NCBI RefSeq assembly: GCF_004366075.1
Contig: NZ_SODU01000001.1
Coordinates: 806,001 to 870,000, forward strand
Direction: 5' to 3'
DNA: 64,000 nt
Origin: Kribbella pratensis
GTDB taxonomy: Bacteria > Actinomycetota > Actinomycetes > Propionibacteriales > Kribbellaceae
The notes beneath the pieces were generated by a model. The model was not told where the DNA came from, ran no database searches, and saw nothing but the letters and a program-made list of their open reading frames with translations. A program made the translations under genes and the position numbers. Below are positions 41,569 through 49,689 of the stretch, piece by piece. Each line of letters starts with the position of its first letter. Position 1 is the first letter of the stretch.

Positions 41569-42389
41569 GGAAAACGGCTTTCGGAAAGTCGTTCGCGACT
41601 TTCGTGCTGTTTCCGTTCTGTGTCCTGATGGCATTTCCGTTCGGGTGGATGCTGCTCACCTCGCTGCGCGAGCAGAACACGATTTTCAACGGCCCGATCA
41701 TCCCGCGGAAGTTCACCGGTGCGGCGTACCACGAGGCCTGGACGTCGATCGAGTTCCCCTTGCACTTCTGGAACAGCGTGTGGATCACGTCGGTGACCGT
41801 GATCGGGGTGCTGGTCTTCGCGACGCTCAGCGGGTACGCGTTCGCGAAACTGGATTTTCCGTTTCGGAACACGTTGTTCGTGCTGCTGCTGACCACGTTG
41901 ATGATGCCGTCGACGGCGCTCATCATCCCGCTCTACCTGGAGCTCAAGTCGTTCGGGCTGCTCGACAGCCAGGCCGGTCTGCTGGTGCTGTACATCTCCG
42001 GATCGGCGCCGTTCGCGATGTTCCTGATGCGGGCGTTCTTCCAGACGTTGCCCGACGAGCTGGTCGAGGCGGCGCGGGTCGACGGCGGCAGCGAGCTGAC
42101 GATCTTCCGGCGGGTGATCCTGCCGCTCACGAGACCGGGGATCGCGACCGTGGTGATCTTCCAGTTCCTGTCCACCTGGAACGAGTTCCTGATCGCCAAC
42201 ACGGTCCTGCGGAACACCGACTCGCTCCCGCTGCAGCCCGTGCTGTTCACGTTGATGGGTCAGTACTCCACGAACTGGCCGGCCCTCACCGCCGGCCTCA
42301 CGTTGTCCGTCGTACCGGTCGTGATCGTCTACGTCCGGATGCAGCGCCAGTTCGTCGCCGGGATGATGCTCGGCGCCGTCAAGAACTAG
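41565..42389 (+). CDS. ABC sugar permease, MalG/UgpE-like
   Basis: This second permease subunit has 274 residues and six helices. The EAA loop reads EAARVDGGSELTIFRRVILP. ATGA overlap with the first permease suggests coupled translation and a 1:1 complex. The C-terminal end GMMLGAVK is typical of UgpE-type subunits. The substrate is inferred from the operon only. Confidence 0.95.
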   Translation: MRKTAFGKSFATFVLFPFCVLMAFPFGWMLLTSLREQNTIFNGPIIPRKFTGAAYHEAWTSIEFPLHFWNSVWITSVTVIGVLVFATLSGYAFAKLDFPFRNTLFVLLLTTLMMPSTALIIPLYLELKSFGLLDSQAGLLVLYISGSAPFAMFLMRAFFQTLPDELVEAARVDGGSELTIFRRVILPLTRPGIATVVIFQFLSTWNEFLIANTVLRNTDSLPLQPVLFTLMGQYSTNWPALTAGLTLSVVPVVIVYVRMQRQFVAGMMLGAVKN

Positions 42390-42399
42390 AGGAGGTCGG

Positions 42400-43176
42400 A
42401 TGCCGATCAAGAACGTCGTGGTCAACTGCGTCGATGTCGAGCGCTCGGTCGAGTACTACACGAGGTTTCTCGAGCTCGAGGTGGTCGGAGAGGTTTCGCC
42501 GGAACGCGCCGTCCTCGACGCGGTGACCGCGACGGTCGAGTTACGGGCCGTAGGCAACGGCCGGGAGCAGAGCACCTGGTCCCCGGACGACCTGCAGAAG
42601 GGTTTCCGGCATCTCGGCTTCAAGGTCGATCGTCTGGACGAGCGGGCGGAGGCACTGAAGGCCGGCGGGGTCGAGTTCAAGCTGGACCCGCTCGATGCCG
42701 AAGGCGGGGTCCGGATCTGTTTCTTCTACGACCCGGACGGCACGCTCCTCGAGATGATCCAGGGCGACCTGCAGTACGCCGAGATCATGGACGCGGACGG
42801 GGTGGCGCGGGAGCGGGCGCTCGGCGTACCGTCACGCCCGCGGTTCGACCACATCGCGGTCACCATCGAGGACCGCGACGCCACCGCGGCCCACTACCAC
42901 GACCGCCACGGCTTCGACTTCATCGGAACCATCGAGCAGCCGCACGACAGCCGTGGCTTCCACATCGGCTACCTCAAGGGCGGCGACACCGTCCTCGAGG
43001 TCTTCACCTACGACGTCCCCAAGACGTCCCGCGACCCGCAACTCGACGTCGCGGGTTTCGCGTACGCCGAACTCGCCGGCGACCCGCCGGACCTGCCGGT
43101 CGCGATCTCGCCGGACGGGACGAAGGTCTACGTCGACCCCGACGGATTCGCGTACGCCGTAGGCTCCGGCGCATGA
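42400..43176 (+). CDS. Two-domain VOC (glyoxalase/dioxygenase fold) protein
   Basis: This 258-residue protein has two vicinal-oxygen-chelate modules. Each has the beta-alpha-beta pattern; the first starts IKNVVVNCVDVERSVEYYTR and ends YDPDGTLLEMIQG, the second starts RFDHIAVTIEDRDAT and ends YVDPDGFAY. Possible metal ligands are His in HLGF, Glu in LLEM and His in DHIAV. VOC enzymes include lyases, isomerases and dioxygenases. In this operon it may act on a sugar derivative, but that is inference. AGGAGG is well placed before the ATG. Confidence 0.85.
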   Translation: MPIKNVVVNCVDVERSVEYYTRFLELEVVGEVSPERAVLDAVTATVELRAVGNGREQSTWSPDDLQKGFRHLGFKVDRLDERAEALKAGGVEFKLDPLDAEGGVRICFFYDPDGTLLEMIQGDLQYAEIMDADGVARERALGVPSRPRFDHIAVTIEDRDATAAHYHDRHGFDFIGTIEQPHDSRGFHIGYLKGGDTVLEVFTYDVPKTSRDPQLDVAGFAYAELAGDPPDLPVAISPDGTKVYVDPDGFAYAVGSGA

Positions 43177-44114
43177 CTGAAAACTGGCTCCGCCCGCTCG
43201 GCTCGACCGGTCTGACCGTCTCCGCCGTTTGCGCCGGCGGCAGCGGGATCGCCGGCATGCCCGCCGTCTTCGGGTACGACGTCACGCCCCAGGAAGCGGT
43301 CGACCTGGTACTGCGCGTGTTCGACAGCCCGCTCACCTGGATCGACACCTCCAACGGGTACGGCGACGGCTCCAGCGAGACCCGGATCGGCCAGGCGATC
43401 CGCGAGTACGGCGGACTGCCCGAAGGATTCCTGGTCGCGACGAAGGTCGACGCGAAGGACGGCGACTACTCCGGCGCGCGCGTCCGGGCAAGCGTTGCCG
43501 AGAGCAAGGAGCGGCTCGGACTGGACGAGCTGCCACTTGTCCACCTGCATGACCCCGAGGCCCACGACTTCGAGTCGATGCGCGACGCCGTCGATACCCT
43601 GATGCAACTGCGCGCCGACGGGGAGATCGGGCATGTCGGCCTGGCGGGCGGCGACACTCGTGAGCTGTCCCGGTACCTGGATCTCGGCGGGTTCGAAGTA
43701 CTGCTCGTGCACAACCGCTGGAGCTTGGTCGACCACTCGGCCGGCGGCATCTTCCAGCGGGCCCGCGCGGAGGGCATCGCGGTGGTGAACGCGGCGGTCT
43801 ACGGCGGCGGGATCCTCGCGAACCCGGCCGGCGCGACCAAGTACGCCTACCGCGAGGCGCCGGCCGCGGTCCTGCAGGCCGTGGCGGAGATGGACACGGC
43901 GTGCCGCGACTACGGCATCGACCTCGCGACGGCCGCGCTCCGGCACTCGATCGACGACCCGGGCATCGCCGGGACGGTCGTCGGCATCACCAAGCCCGCG
44001 CGCGTCGACGCGCTGCTCGCTGCCCGGGATGCGGACCTGCCGAAGGACCTGCTTAACCGGTTAGGTAGCCTGCTTCCCGACAAGCAGTACTGGGTCGAGA
44101 AGGAGACGACGTGA
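43173..44114 (+). CDS. Aldo/keto reductase, aldose dehydrogenase-like
   Basis: This TIM-barrel NAD(P)-dependent oxidoreductase has 313 residues. The catalytic Asp and Tyr are in WIDTSNGYGDG, Lys in LVATKVDAK, and His in LVHLHDPEAHD; VVGITKPARVDALL binds the cofactor. The pattern resembles L-fucose or D-threo-aldose dehydrogenases. It overlaps its neighbours by four bases on both sides (ATGA and GTGA), so it belongs to the sugar operon and may oxidise the free sugar released by the glycosidase. Confidence 0.88.
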   Translation: MTENWLRPLGSTGLTVSAVCAGGSGIAGMPAVFGYDVTPQEAVDLVLRVFDSPLTWIDTSNGYGDGSSETRIGQAIREYGGLPEGFLVATKVDAKDGDYSGARVRASVAESKERLGLDELPLVHLHDPEAHDFESMRDAVDTLMQLRADGEIGHVGLAGGDTRELSRYLDLGGFEVLLVHNRWSLVDHSAGGIFQRARAEGIAVVNAAVYGGGILANPAGATKYAYREAPAAVLQAVAEMDTACRDYGIDLATAALRHSIDDPGIAGTVVGITKPARVDALLAARDADLPKDLLNRLGSLLPDKQYWVEKETT

Positions 44115-45478
44115 CCAACGGCTTCCCGAGCGGGTTCACCTGGGGCGCGGCGACCGCGTCGTACCAGGTCGAGGGTGCGGTCTCCGCGGACGGCCGCGGC
44201 CCGAGTATCTGGGACACGTTCGCCCACACTCCGGGACGGATCGCGGACGGCACCACCGGCGACGTGGCCGTTGAGCACTACGTCCGGTTCGCCGACGACG
44301 TCCGGCTGCTCGCGGACCTCGGTCTGAGCGCGTACCGGTTCTCGATCGCGTGGCCGCGGATCGTGCCGGCCGGCTCGGGTACGACGAACCAGGCCGGGCT
44401 CGACTTCTACCGTAGGCTCGCCGAGACGTGCCTGGAGAACGGCGTCACGCCGTACGCGACGCTGTATCACTGGGACCTGCCGCAGCCGCTCGAGGATGCC
44501 GGCGGCTGGCTGGTGCGCGACACGGCCGAGCGTTTCCGCGACTACGCCGCCGTCACCCACGACGCGCTGTCGGACGTGATCAAGCACTGGATGACGCTGA
44601 ACGAGCCGTGGTGCTCGGCGTTCCTCGGATACGGCAACGGTGAGCACGCGCCGGGCCGGACCGAAGGCGCAGATGCCCTGAAGGCGGTGCACCACCTGCT
44701 GCTCGGACACGGCCTGGCGCTCGACGCGATCCGGTCCGAGGGCGGGACCTACGGCATCGCGCTCAACCCGGCGCCGATCCACGCCGCCACCGACTCCCCC
44801 GCCGACCGCGACGCCGCGCGCCGGATCGACGGCCTGCGGAACCGTCTCTTCCTGGAACCGTTGCTGTCCGGGCAGTACCCGGCGGACGTTCTGGACGACA
44901 CCGGGATGTCGGAGTGGTTCGAGGCCCAGGAGGCCGACCTGCCGTTGATCGGCGCTCCACTCGACTTCATCGGCGTCAACTACTACTGCCCGACCACGGT
45001 GGCGGCGCCGGACGGGCCGATCTCGTCGCCGGTCGCGTCCACCCAACCAGGCAGCGAGAACGTCGTTGCCGTCGACACCGGTCTCCCCAAGACGCAGATG
45101 GGCTGGCCGATCCAGGCGACCGGTCTGCGCGACATCCTGGTCACGATCAACAAGCTCGCGCCCGAGCTGCCGTTGTACGTGACGGAGAACGGATCGGCGT
45201 ACCCGGACTTCGTGACAGCGGACGGGACGGTCGAGGACGACGAGCGACTCGACTATCTGCAGCAGCACGTCGCCGTCTGCCAGGAGCTGGTCACCGAGGG
45301 CTTTCCGCTGAAGGGGTACTTCGCCTGGTCGCTGCTCGACAACTTCGAGTGGGCCTGGGGGTACAGCCGCCGCTTCGGCATCGTGTACGTCGACTACACG
45401 ACGCAGGCGCGCATCGTGAAGAAGAGCGGCCGCTGGCTGCAGAACTTCCTCACGAGCGCGCGTTCTGATGGGGAGTGA
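44111..45478 (+). CDS. GH1 beta-glycosidase
   Basis: This family 1 glycoside hydrolase has 455 residues and probably cleaves beta-glucosides or beta-galactosides in the cytoplasm. The acid/base glutamate is in TLNEPWC and the nucleophile in YVTENGSAY. The N-terminal GFTWGAATASYQVEGA and the C-terminal DNFEWAWGYSRRFG are diagnostic for the sugar-binding subsites. The start is a GTG overlapping the previous stop. There is no signal peptide, so the substrate is taken up by the ABC system first. It runs 29 bases into the end of the convergent ROK gene. Confidence 0.95.
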   Translation: MTNGFPSGFTWGAATASYQVEGAVSADGRGPSIWDTFAHTPGRIADGTTGDVAVEHYVRFADDVRLLADLGLSAYRFSIAWPRIVPAGSGTTNQAGLDFYRRLAETCLENGVTPYATLYHWDLPQPLEDAGGWLVRDTAERFRDYAAVTHDALSDVIKHWMTLNEPWCSAFLGYGNGEHAPGRTEGADALKAVHHLLLGHGLALDAIRSEGGTYGIALNPAPIHAATDSPADRDAARRIDGLRNRLFLEPLLSGQYPADVLDDTGMSEWFEAQEADLPLIGAPLDFIGVNYYCPTTVAAPDGPISSPVASTQPGSENVVAVDTGLPKTQMGWPIQATGLRDILVTINKLAPELPLYVTENGSAYPDFVTADGTVEDDERLDYLQQHVAVCQELVTEGFPLKGYFAWSLLDNFEWAWGYSRRFGIVYVDYTTQARIVKKSGRWLQNFLTSARSDGE

Positions 45479-46670
45479 GTTGGCTGTGCAGGACGAGTGA
45501 GGCGGCACCCAGTGCCGCCGCGCTCGGCCCCAGCTTGGAGAGCTCCACGCGGGTCGGATGCATCGCGCGGACGAACGACAGCCGGTTGAGTTCCTGAGAC
45601 GCGATGCGCATGTAGATATCGCCGGCCTCGCTGAAGCCGGGGCCGGCGAGGATGATCTGGTCCAGATCCAGCAGGTTCGTGATCGAGAGCAGCGCCTTCG
45701 CGAGGTACGTCGCGGACTCCTCGATCAGCTCCACGCAGCGCGTATCACCGCTCGCGGCCAGGCGCGCGATCTTGGCGAAGTCCGCGCGTACGGACGTCTG
45801 ACGACCGCGGAGACCGAGTTGGTCGACCAGCGTCGCGTCCCGTTCGGCGCGCGCGACCACCGCCGCCGGAGCAGCCAGGCTCTCCAGGCACCCCTGCCCG
45901 CCGCACCAGCACATCGGCCCGTTCACATCGAGCACCATGTGGCCGATCTCGCCGACGTTCGACGACGAGCCGCGGTACACATCGCCGTTCGTCACCAGGC
46001 CGAGCCCGAAACCGGCCGCCAGATAGACGGTCGCGAAGTCGTTCACCGACGGGATCTTCCCGGCCCAGAACTCGCCGATCGCCGCGCACGTCGAGTCGTT
46101 CTCCACCACGATCGGGTGGTCGATGGCCTCCTTCAGCGTGTCCCGCACCGCGAACGGCTCCCAGGCGTACTTCGCCGAGTCCGTCCGCAGCAGGCGCGTC
46201 CCGCCGCGGCCCTGCCGGCCGGCCAGTGCGACGCCGACCCCGACCAGCGTGGACGGCTCGATCTCCGCCTTCACGATCAGGTCCTCGAGCTCGGCCGTGA
46301 TCCGCTTGACGGCGGTCGCCGGCGCGTCCTTCCCGATCCCCCGCGACGACAGCTGCTCGATCACCCGGCCGCTCATGTCGGTGACGACGTACGTCGTACT
46401 CGGGGTGTCGACCGCGATACCGACCGCGTGCCGCGCGCGCGGGTTGAACTGCAGCAGCGTGGCGCGCTTGCCGCCGGTCGGGTCGCCGTACCCGGTCTCG
46501 ATGATCAGGCCGTCGGCGAGCAACCGCTTGACCACCCGGGAGATCGACGCGCCGGTCAGGCCGGAGCGGTCGGCGAGGTCGACGCGGGTCACCGTTCCGC
46601 TGGAACGGATCAGGTCGAGGATCGCGCTGTGCGTCTCCTGCGCGGTCGCACCTCTCAGCATCTTCGCCAC
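45450..46670 (-). CDS. ROK-family transcription repressor
   Basis: This regulator of 406 residues has an N-terminal winged helix (about residues 10-70; VTRVDLADRSGLTGASISRV) and a ROK sugar-kinase-like domain. The zinc signature is CWCGGQGCLES, and GIAVDTPSTTYVVTDMSGRV is the phosphate-1-like loop region. It probably represses the adjacent transporter-glycosidase operon and itself, using the matching sites at 39237-39261 and 46691-46715, with a sugar as inducer. I chose the GTG at 46670, which has GGAGG nearby. It is convergent with the GH1 gene. Confidence 0.92.
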   Translation of the reverse strand: MAKMLRGATAQETHSAILDLIRSSGTVTRVDLADRSGLTGASISRVVKRLLADGLIIETGYGDPTGGKRATLLQFNPRARHAVGIAVDTPSTTYVVTDMSGRVIEQLSSRGIGKDAPATAVKRITAELEDLIVKAEIEPSTLVGVGVALAGRQGRGGTRLLRTDSAKYAWEPFAVRDTLKEAIDHPIVVENDSTCAAIGEFWAGKIPSVNDFATVYLAAGFGLGLVTNGDVYRGSSSNVGEIGHMVLDVNGPMCWCGGQGCLESLAAPAAVVARAERDATLVDQLGLRGRQTSVRADFAKIARLAASGDTRCVELIEESATYLAKALLSITNLLDLDQIILAGPGFSEAGDIYMRIASQELNRLSFVRAMHPTRVELSKLGPSAAALGAASLVLHSQLTPHQNARS

Positions 46671-46690
46671 GTCACCCTCCCTCGGAGGGC

Positions 46691-46715
46691 ACTTTAGTAC
46701 ACAACGTAAGGAAGT
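46691..46715. promoter_or_regulatory. ROK operator-like site before the ROK gene
   Basis: This 25-bp site begins ACTTT and ends AAGGAAGT and aligns base for base in length with the site at 39237-39261; the two agree at the ends and at the central TAC/GT positions. It stands 20 bases upstream of the regulator start, suitable for autoregulation. Confidence 0.65.
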
Positions 46716-46726
46716 GGCAGAGGTTG

Positions 46727-46746
46727 ACCTCAATCATTGTTGAGGT
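46727..46746. promoter_or_regulatory. Palindrome before the dehydrogenase gene
   Basis: ACCTCAA-TCATTG-TTGAGGT has perfect seven-base arms, just six bases before the GTG of the gene at 46753. Its right arm contains the GAGG used as ribosome site, so a protein bound here or an RNA fold could block translation initiation. Confidence 0.55.
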
Positions 46747-46752
46747 TCTAGC

Positions 46753-47736
46753 GTGAGCGGCGTGAAAGCAATCAGACTGCACGCATTCGGTCCGGCGGAG
46801 AACCTGGTGTACGAGGAGATGCCGGACCCCACCCCCGACCACGGCATGGTGCTGGTCGAGGTCGAGGCCGCCGGCGTCCACCTCGTCGACACGATGATCC
46901 GCGCCGGCGCCACCGGCGGCAGCCCGATCCCTGTCCCGGAACTGCCCACGATCCCAGGGCGCGAGGTCGCGGGCCGGGTCAGCGTGGCCGGACCGGACGT
47001 CGACCCGACCTGGGTCGGCAAGCGCGTCGTGGTCCATCTGGGCATGGTGCCAGGCGGGTACGCCGAACGCGCCGTGGCGAAGGTCGAGTCGCTGTACGAA
47101 CTTCCCGATCACGTCGACGCCGCCCAGGCAGTCGCCGCGATCGGCACCGGGCGTACGACGGCCGGCATTCTGCAGCAGGCGCATCTCACCGCGGACGACG
47201 TCGTACTGATCACGTCAGCCGCGGGCGGGATCGGCAGCTACCTGATCCAGTCGGCACGCAACGCCGGCGCGATCGCCATCGGGCTGGCGGGCGGTCCCGC
47301 CAAGGTCGAGACGGTCCGCGCGCTCGGTGCGCAGTACGCGATCGACTACCGCGACCCGGAGTGGACTGCGCAACTGAAGGCCGAGTTGGGCGACCGGGAA
47401 ATCACGCTGCTCTTCGACGGGGTCGGCGGCCCGAACGGCCAGCAGGCGTTCGACCTGCTCGGCGTCGGCGGCCGTGCCCTCATGTTCGGCTGGTCGGGCG
47501 GCGGCCCCATCGAATTCACCCACGAGGACCTCATGACCCGCGGCCTCACCGCCGGCTGGGCCATCGGCGCCAAACTCACCCGCCAGCTCCGAGCCCTCGA
47601 AGCAGCCGCCCTCGAAGAAACCACCTCCGGCCGCTGGAAGGCACTCACCACCACATTCCCCCTCTCCGAGGCAGCCGCCGCCCATCAAGCCCTCGAAACA
47701 CGAGCCACCACCGGAAAGGTCGTCCTCATCCCCTAA
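46753..47736 (+). CDS. Zinc-independent MDR oxidoreductase (quinone reductase-like)
   Basis: This medium-chain dehydrogenase/reductase has 327 residues. It has the N-terminal GroES-like barrel with VEAAGVHLVDTMIRAG, and the nucleotide-binding SAAGGIGSYLIQ and GAQYAIDYRD. The zinc cysteines are missing, as in quinone oxidoreductases. The GTG at 46753 has GAGG at seven bases; a second GTG at 46762 is possible. It is divergent from the ROK gene with only 82 bases between them. The substrate is unknown. Confidence 0.88.
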   Translation: MSGVKAIRLHAFGPAENLVYEEMPDPTPDHGMVLVEVEAAGVHLVDTMIRAGATGGSPIPVPELPTIPGREVAGRVSVAGPDVDPTWVGKRVVVHLGMVPGGYAERAVAKVESLYELPDHVDAAQAVAAIGTGRTTAGILQQAHLTADDVVLITSAAGGIGSYLIQSARNAGAIAIGLAGGPAKVETVRALGAQYAIDYRDPEWTAQLKAELGDREITLLFDGVGGPNGQQAFDLLGVGGRALMFGWSGGGPIEFTHEDLMTRGLTAGWAIGAKLTRQLRALEAAALEETTSGRWKALTTTFPLSEAAAAHQALETRATTGKVVLIP

Positions 47737-47742
47737 GCCCCG

Positions 47743-47790
47743 GGTTGGGGAGGGTTTCCTGCCCGATTCGGGACAAAACCCTCCCCAACC
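47743..47790. terminator. Terminator hairpin after the MDR gene
   Basis: GGTTGGGGAGGGTTT (47743-47757) and AAACCCTCCCCAACC (47776-47790) are perfect 15-base arms around an 18-base loop, seven bases beyond the stop. It lies between convergent genes and may serve both. Confidence 0.85.
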
Positions 47791-47819
47791 TGATCCACCG
47801 CGGTGAACTTAGGTGTGGG

Positions 47820-48155
47820 TCAGGTGTTGCGGGGGGCGTACATGATGATGAGGACGCCGAGGAGGCAGATGGTGGCGCCGAGGAGGTCGTAGCGGTCGGG
47901 TTTGAAACGGTCTACGAGGACGCCCCAGGTGAGTGAGCCGGCGACGAAGATTCCGCCGTAGGCGGCGAGGATCCGGCCGAAGTGCGGGTCGGGCTGGAAG
48001 GTGGCGACGAAGCCGTAGGCGCCTAGGGCAACTATTCCGCCGGCGATCCACAGGAGGCCGCGGTTCTCGCGCCAGCCTTGCCAGATGAGCCAGGCTCCCC
48101 CGATCTCGGCGAGTGCCGCCAGCAGGAACAGTACGACGGACTTCAGCACGGTCAC
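47820..48155 (-). CDS. YnfA-family (UPF0060) membrane protein
   Basis: This 111-residue, four-helix membrane protein belongs to the UPF0060/YnfA family, related to small multidrug resistance transporters. Typical segments are [33 protein letters not shown] and the final [19 protein letters not shown]. The GTG start overlaps the MerR-type stop by four bases, so it is the last gene of a three-gene operon. Export of a metal or toxic cation is a reasonable guess from the MerR partner only. Confidence 0.9.
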   Translation of the reverse strand: MTVLKSVVLFLLAALAEIGGAWLIWQGWRENRGLLWIAGGIVALGAYGFVATFQPDPHFGRILAAYGGIFVAGSLTWGVLVDRFKPDRYDLLGATICLLGVLIIMYAPRNT

Positions 48156-48562
48156 TGAGCGATCTCCGAGAAGGGCAGCGGGCAGTCGGGATTGCCGGCG
48201 CACGTTTCCAGGTCGTCGCAGCCGGCGGCGATGCCGGCGCGGAGGCTCCCCGCGATGACGGTCAGGTCGGCGATCTTGGCTTCCACGTCGGCCAGCTTCG
48301 CGCGTGCGCGCGCCTGGAGTCCGGCCCCCTCGCCGACCGCGTGCCGATGCCTGGCGGCGTCGAGCAGCTCGGAGATCTCGGCGAGGGTGAATCCGAGCCG
48401 CTGCGCCGCCTTGATCACTCGCAACGTGGTGACGGCCTCGGTCGGGTACATCCGGTGCCCGCCGAGGCTTCGGACCGGCTCGTCGAGCAGTCCGCGGCGT
48501 TCGTAGTACCGCAGCGTCTGGGGGTTCACGCCGGCTGCGGCGGCGACTTCCGCAGGTCTCAC
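48152..48562 (-). CDS. MerR-family metal-responsive regulator
   Basis: This 136-residue MerR protein has the winged helix-turn-helix with [20 protein letters not shown] and the usual long dimerisation helix. Three cysteines close to the C-terminus (CDDLETC...PDC) resemble the metal-binding ends of heavy-metal MerR proteins. The GTG overlaps the stop of the upstream gene. It should activate or repress the operon promoter at 48880-48911, whose 20-base spacer carries a dyad as expected for MerR control. Confidence 0.92.
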   Translation of the reverse strand: MRPAEVAAAAGVNPQTLRYYERRGLLDEPVRSLGGHRMYPTEAVTTLRVIKAAQRLGFTLAEISELLDAARHRHAVGEGAGLQARARAKLADVEAKIADLTVIAGSLRAGIAAGCDDLETCAGNPDCPLPFSEIAQ

Positions 48563-48873
48563 CGCGGCAGCCGTTCGCTCAACCCGTCGAGTACGGCGGC
48601 GTACGCGGGCGGCACGCTCACGCGGACCCGAACCTGATTGCCGGGAGCCTCGGTGATCGTGAAGTCGAAGAAGGAGCAGCACTCCGTCTCGCGCGCGGTC
48701 AGGTCGGTGACGGTCGCGCGAGACTCACTGGTGAGCACAAGGTCGAGCGTGTGCGGACCGACACGGTCGGCGCTGCGGAGATGGTCGGCGAACAACTGGT
48801 CGAACTCGGCGAGCCGCAGCGGCCGATCAGCCGTCGGCAGTGTACAAGCAACCGGAACCCAATGGTCGTCCAT
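48559..48873 (-). CDS. Small conserved protein of a MerR operon
   Basis: This 104-residue protein is first in the operon with the MerR regulator and YnfA. It contains [20 protein letters not shown] near the start and [10 protein letters not shown] near residue 75, where two adjacent cysteines could bind metal or mercury-like ions. I know similar proteins beside MerR genes in actinobacteria, without a function. The ATG at 48873 coincides with the predicted RNA start, so the message is leaderless. A frame from 48933 is open but would precede the promoter. Confidence 0.82.
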   Translation of the reverse strand: MDDHWVPVACTLPTADRPLRLAEFDQLFADHLRSADRVGPHTLDLVLTSESRATVTDLTARETECCSFFDFTITEAPGNQVRVRVSVPPAYAAVLDGLSERLPR

Positions 48874-48879
48874 GCATCG

Positions 48880-48911
48880 ACGGTAAACCCGTACCCGGGT
48901 ACCAAATGCAA
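48880..48911 (-). promoter_or_regulatory. MerR-type promoter with 20-base spacer
   Basis: On the minus strand TTGCAT (48911-48906) and TACCGT (48885-48880) are separated by 20 bases, longer than the usual 17, as in promoters that MerR proteins twist to activate. The 12-base palindrome GTACCCGGGTAC (48891-48902) lies in the spacer. The predicted start is the A of the ATG at 48873. Confidence 0.8.
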
Positions 48912-48954
48912 CTACGAGCTGATCAACCTTCACCCGTCGGATGGAGCGCGAGAG

Positions 48955-49593
48955 CTAGGGCTGGTCGGTCCAGGTGAGTACGTAGGCGACTGCGCCGAAG
49001 CGGATGTGGTCGCCGGGGCGGACGCGGACCGGGGTGGTGATTCGGAGGCCGTTGACCTCCGTGCCGTTCAGCGAGCCGAGGTCGCGGATCATCCACCCGT
49101 CGTCGACGTACCGGAGCTCGGCGTGGCACCGAGACACCGATTCATCGGCCATGCGGAGGGTCGCGCCCGGACCGCGTCCGATCCGGACTGTCGGTGAGCC
49201 CGGCGCCGGCAGCGCAAGACCCGGCGGCGGCGCGGCCGGAATGCTCCGCTTGACCGTGGGCCCCGGCAAGCTGCCCAGACGTTCGAAGAAGGGGTCGAAC
49301 CGCGCCAGAAAGCCACCCCGAGCGGTCCGGCCGGCGGCTCGGGTCACCCGCAGCCGCGGAAGTCTGGACCGGACATCGCGCATCCAGCGGCTGCGGCGGG
49401 ATTCCTCCCGCGGGAGGTCACGAATCGCGTCAGCGAGTTCGCCGCGGCTCTGGGCGCGGAGTACGAAGTTCATCCGGCGGATGAAGGTGTCGTGCGACAG
49501 CCGGCCCGAGCCGGCGCCGTCGCGGAGGATCGCCAGCGCACGGTCGCGTTCGGCGTCCGACGGACGCGTCCACTCCACCCCGACCGTACTCAT
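48955..49593 (-). CDS. DUF1707-FHA domain protein
   Basis: This 212-residue protein combines an N-terminal DUF1707/SHOCT-like helix pair (about residues 10-62; ERDRALAILRDGAGSGRL) with a C-terminal FHA domain (about 130-205) that binds phosphothreonine peptides. The FHA core is complete: GRGPGATLRM, then SRCHAEL and DLGSLNGTEVNG. A basic linker joins them. It is probably a cytoplasmic reader for a Ser/Thr kinase, none of which is encoded here. It is divergent from the DNA ligase, and two CTGTCC dyads lie between them. Confidence 0.9.
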   Translation of the reverse strand: MSTVGVEWTRPSDAERDRALAILRDGAGSGRLSHDTFIRRMNFVLRAQSRGELADAIRDLPREESRRSRWMRDVRSRLPRLRVTRAAGRTARGGFLARFDPFFERLGSLPGPTVKRSIPAAPPPGLALPAPGSPTVRIGRGPGATLRMADESVSRCHAELRYVDDGWMIRDLGSLNGTEVNGLRITTPVRVRPGDHIRFGAVAYVLTWTDQP

Positions 49594-49689
49594 GAGGGCA
49601 TTGTCCGTGGCGGTTCGGTTCACTGTCCACCACGGGACTGTGACAGCAGGTTCCTGGTGACTGTCCGCGCCGTGGGACAGAATGACGGG

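Noticed and set aside
39300..46733. Natural-product biosynthetic cluster
   Set aside because: The VOC and AKR genes might suggest it, but the core is a sugar transporter with glycosidase and ROK repressor, and no synthase is present.
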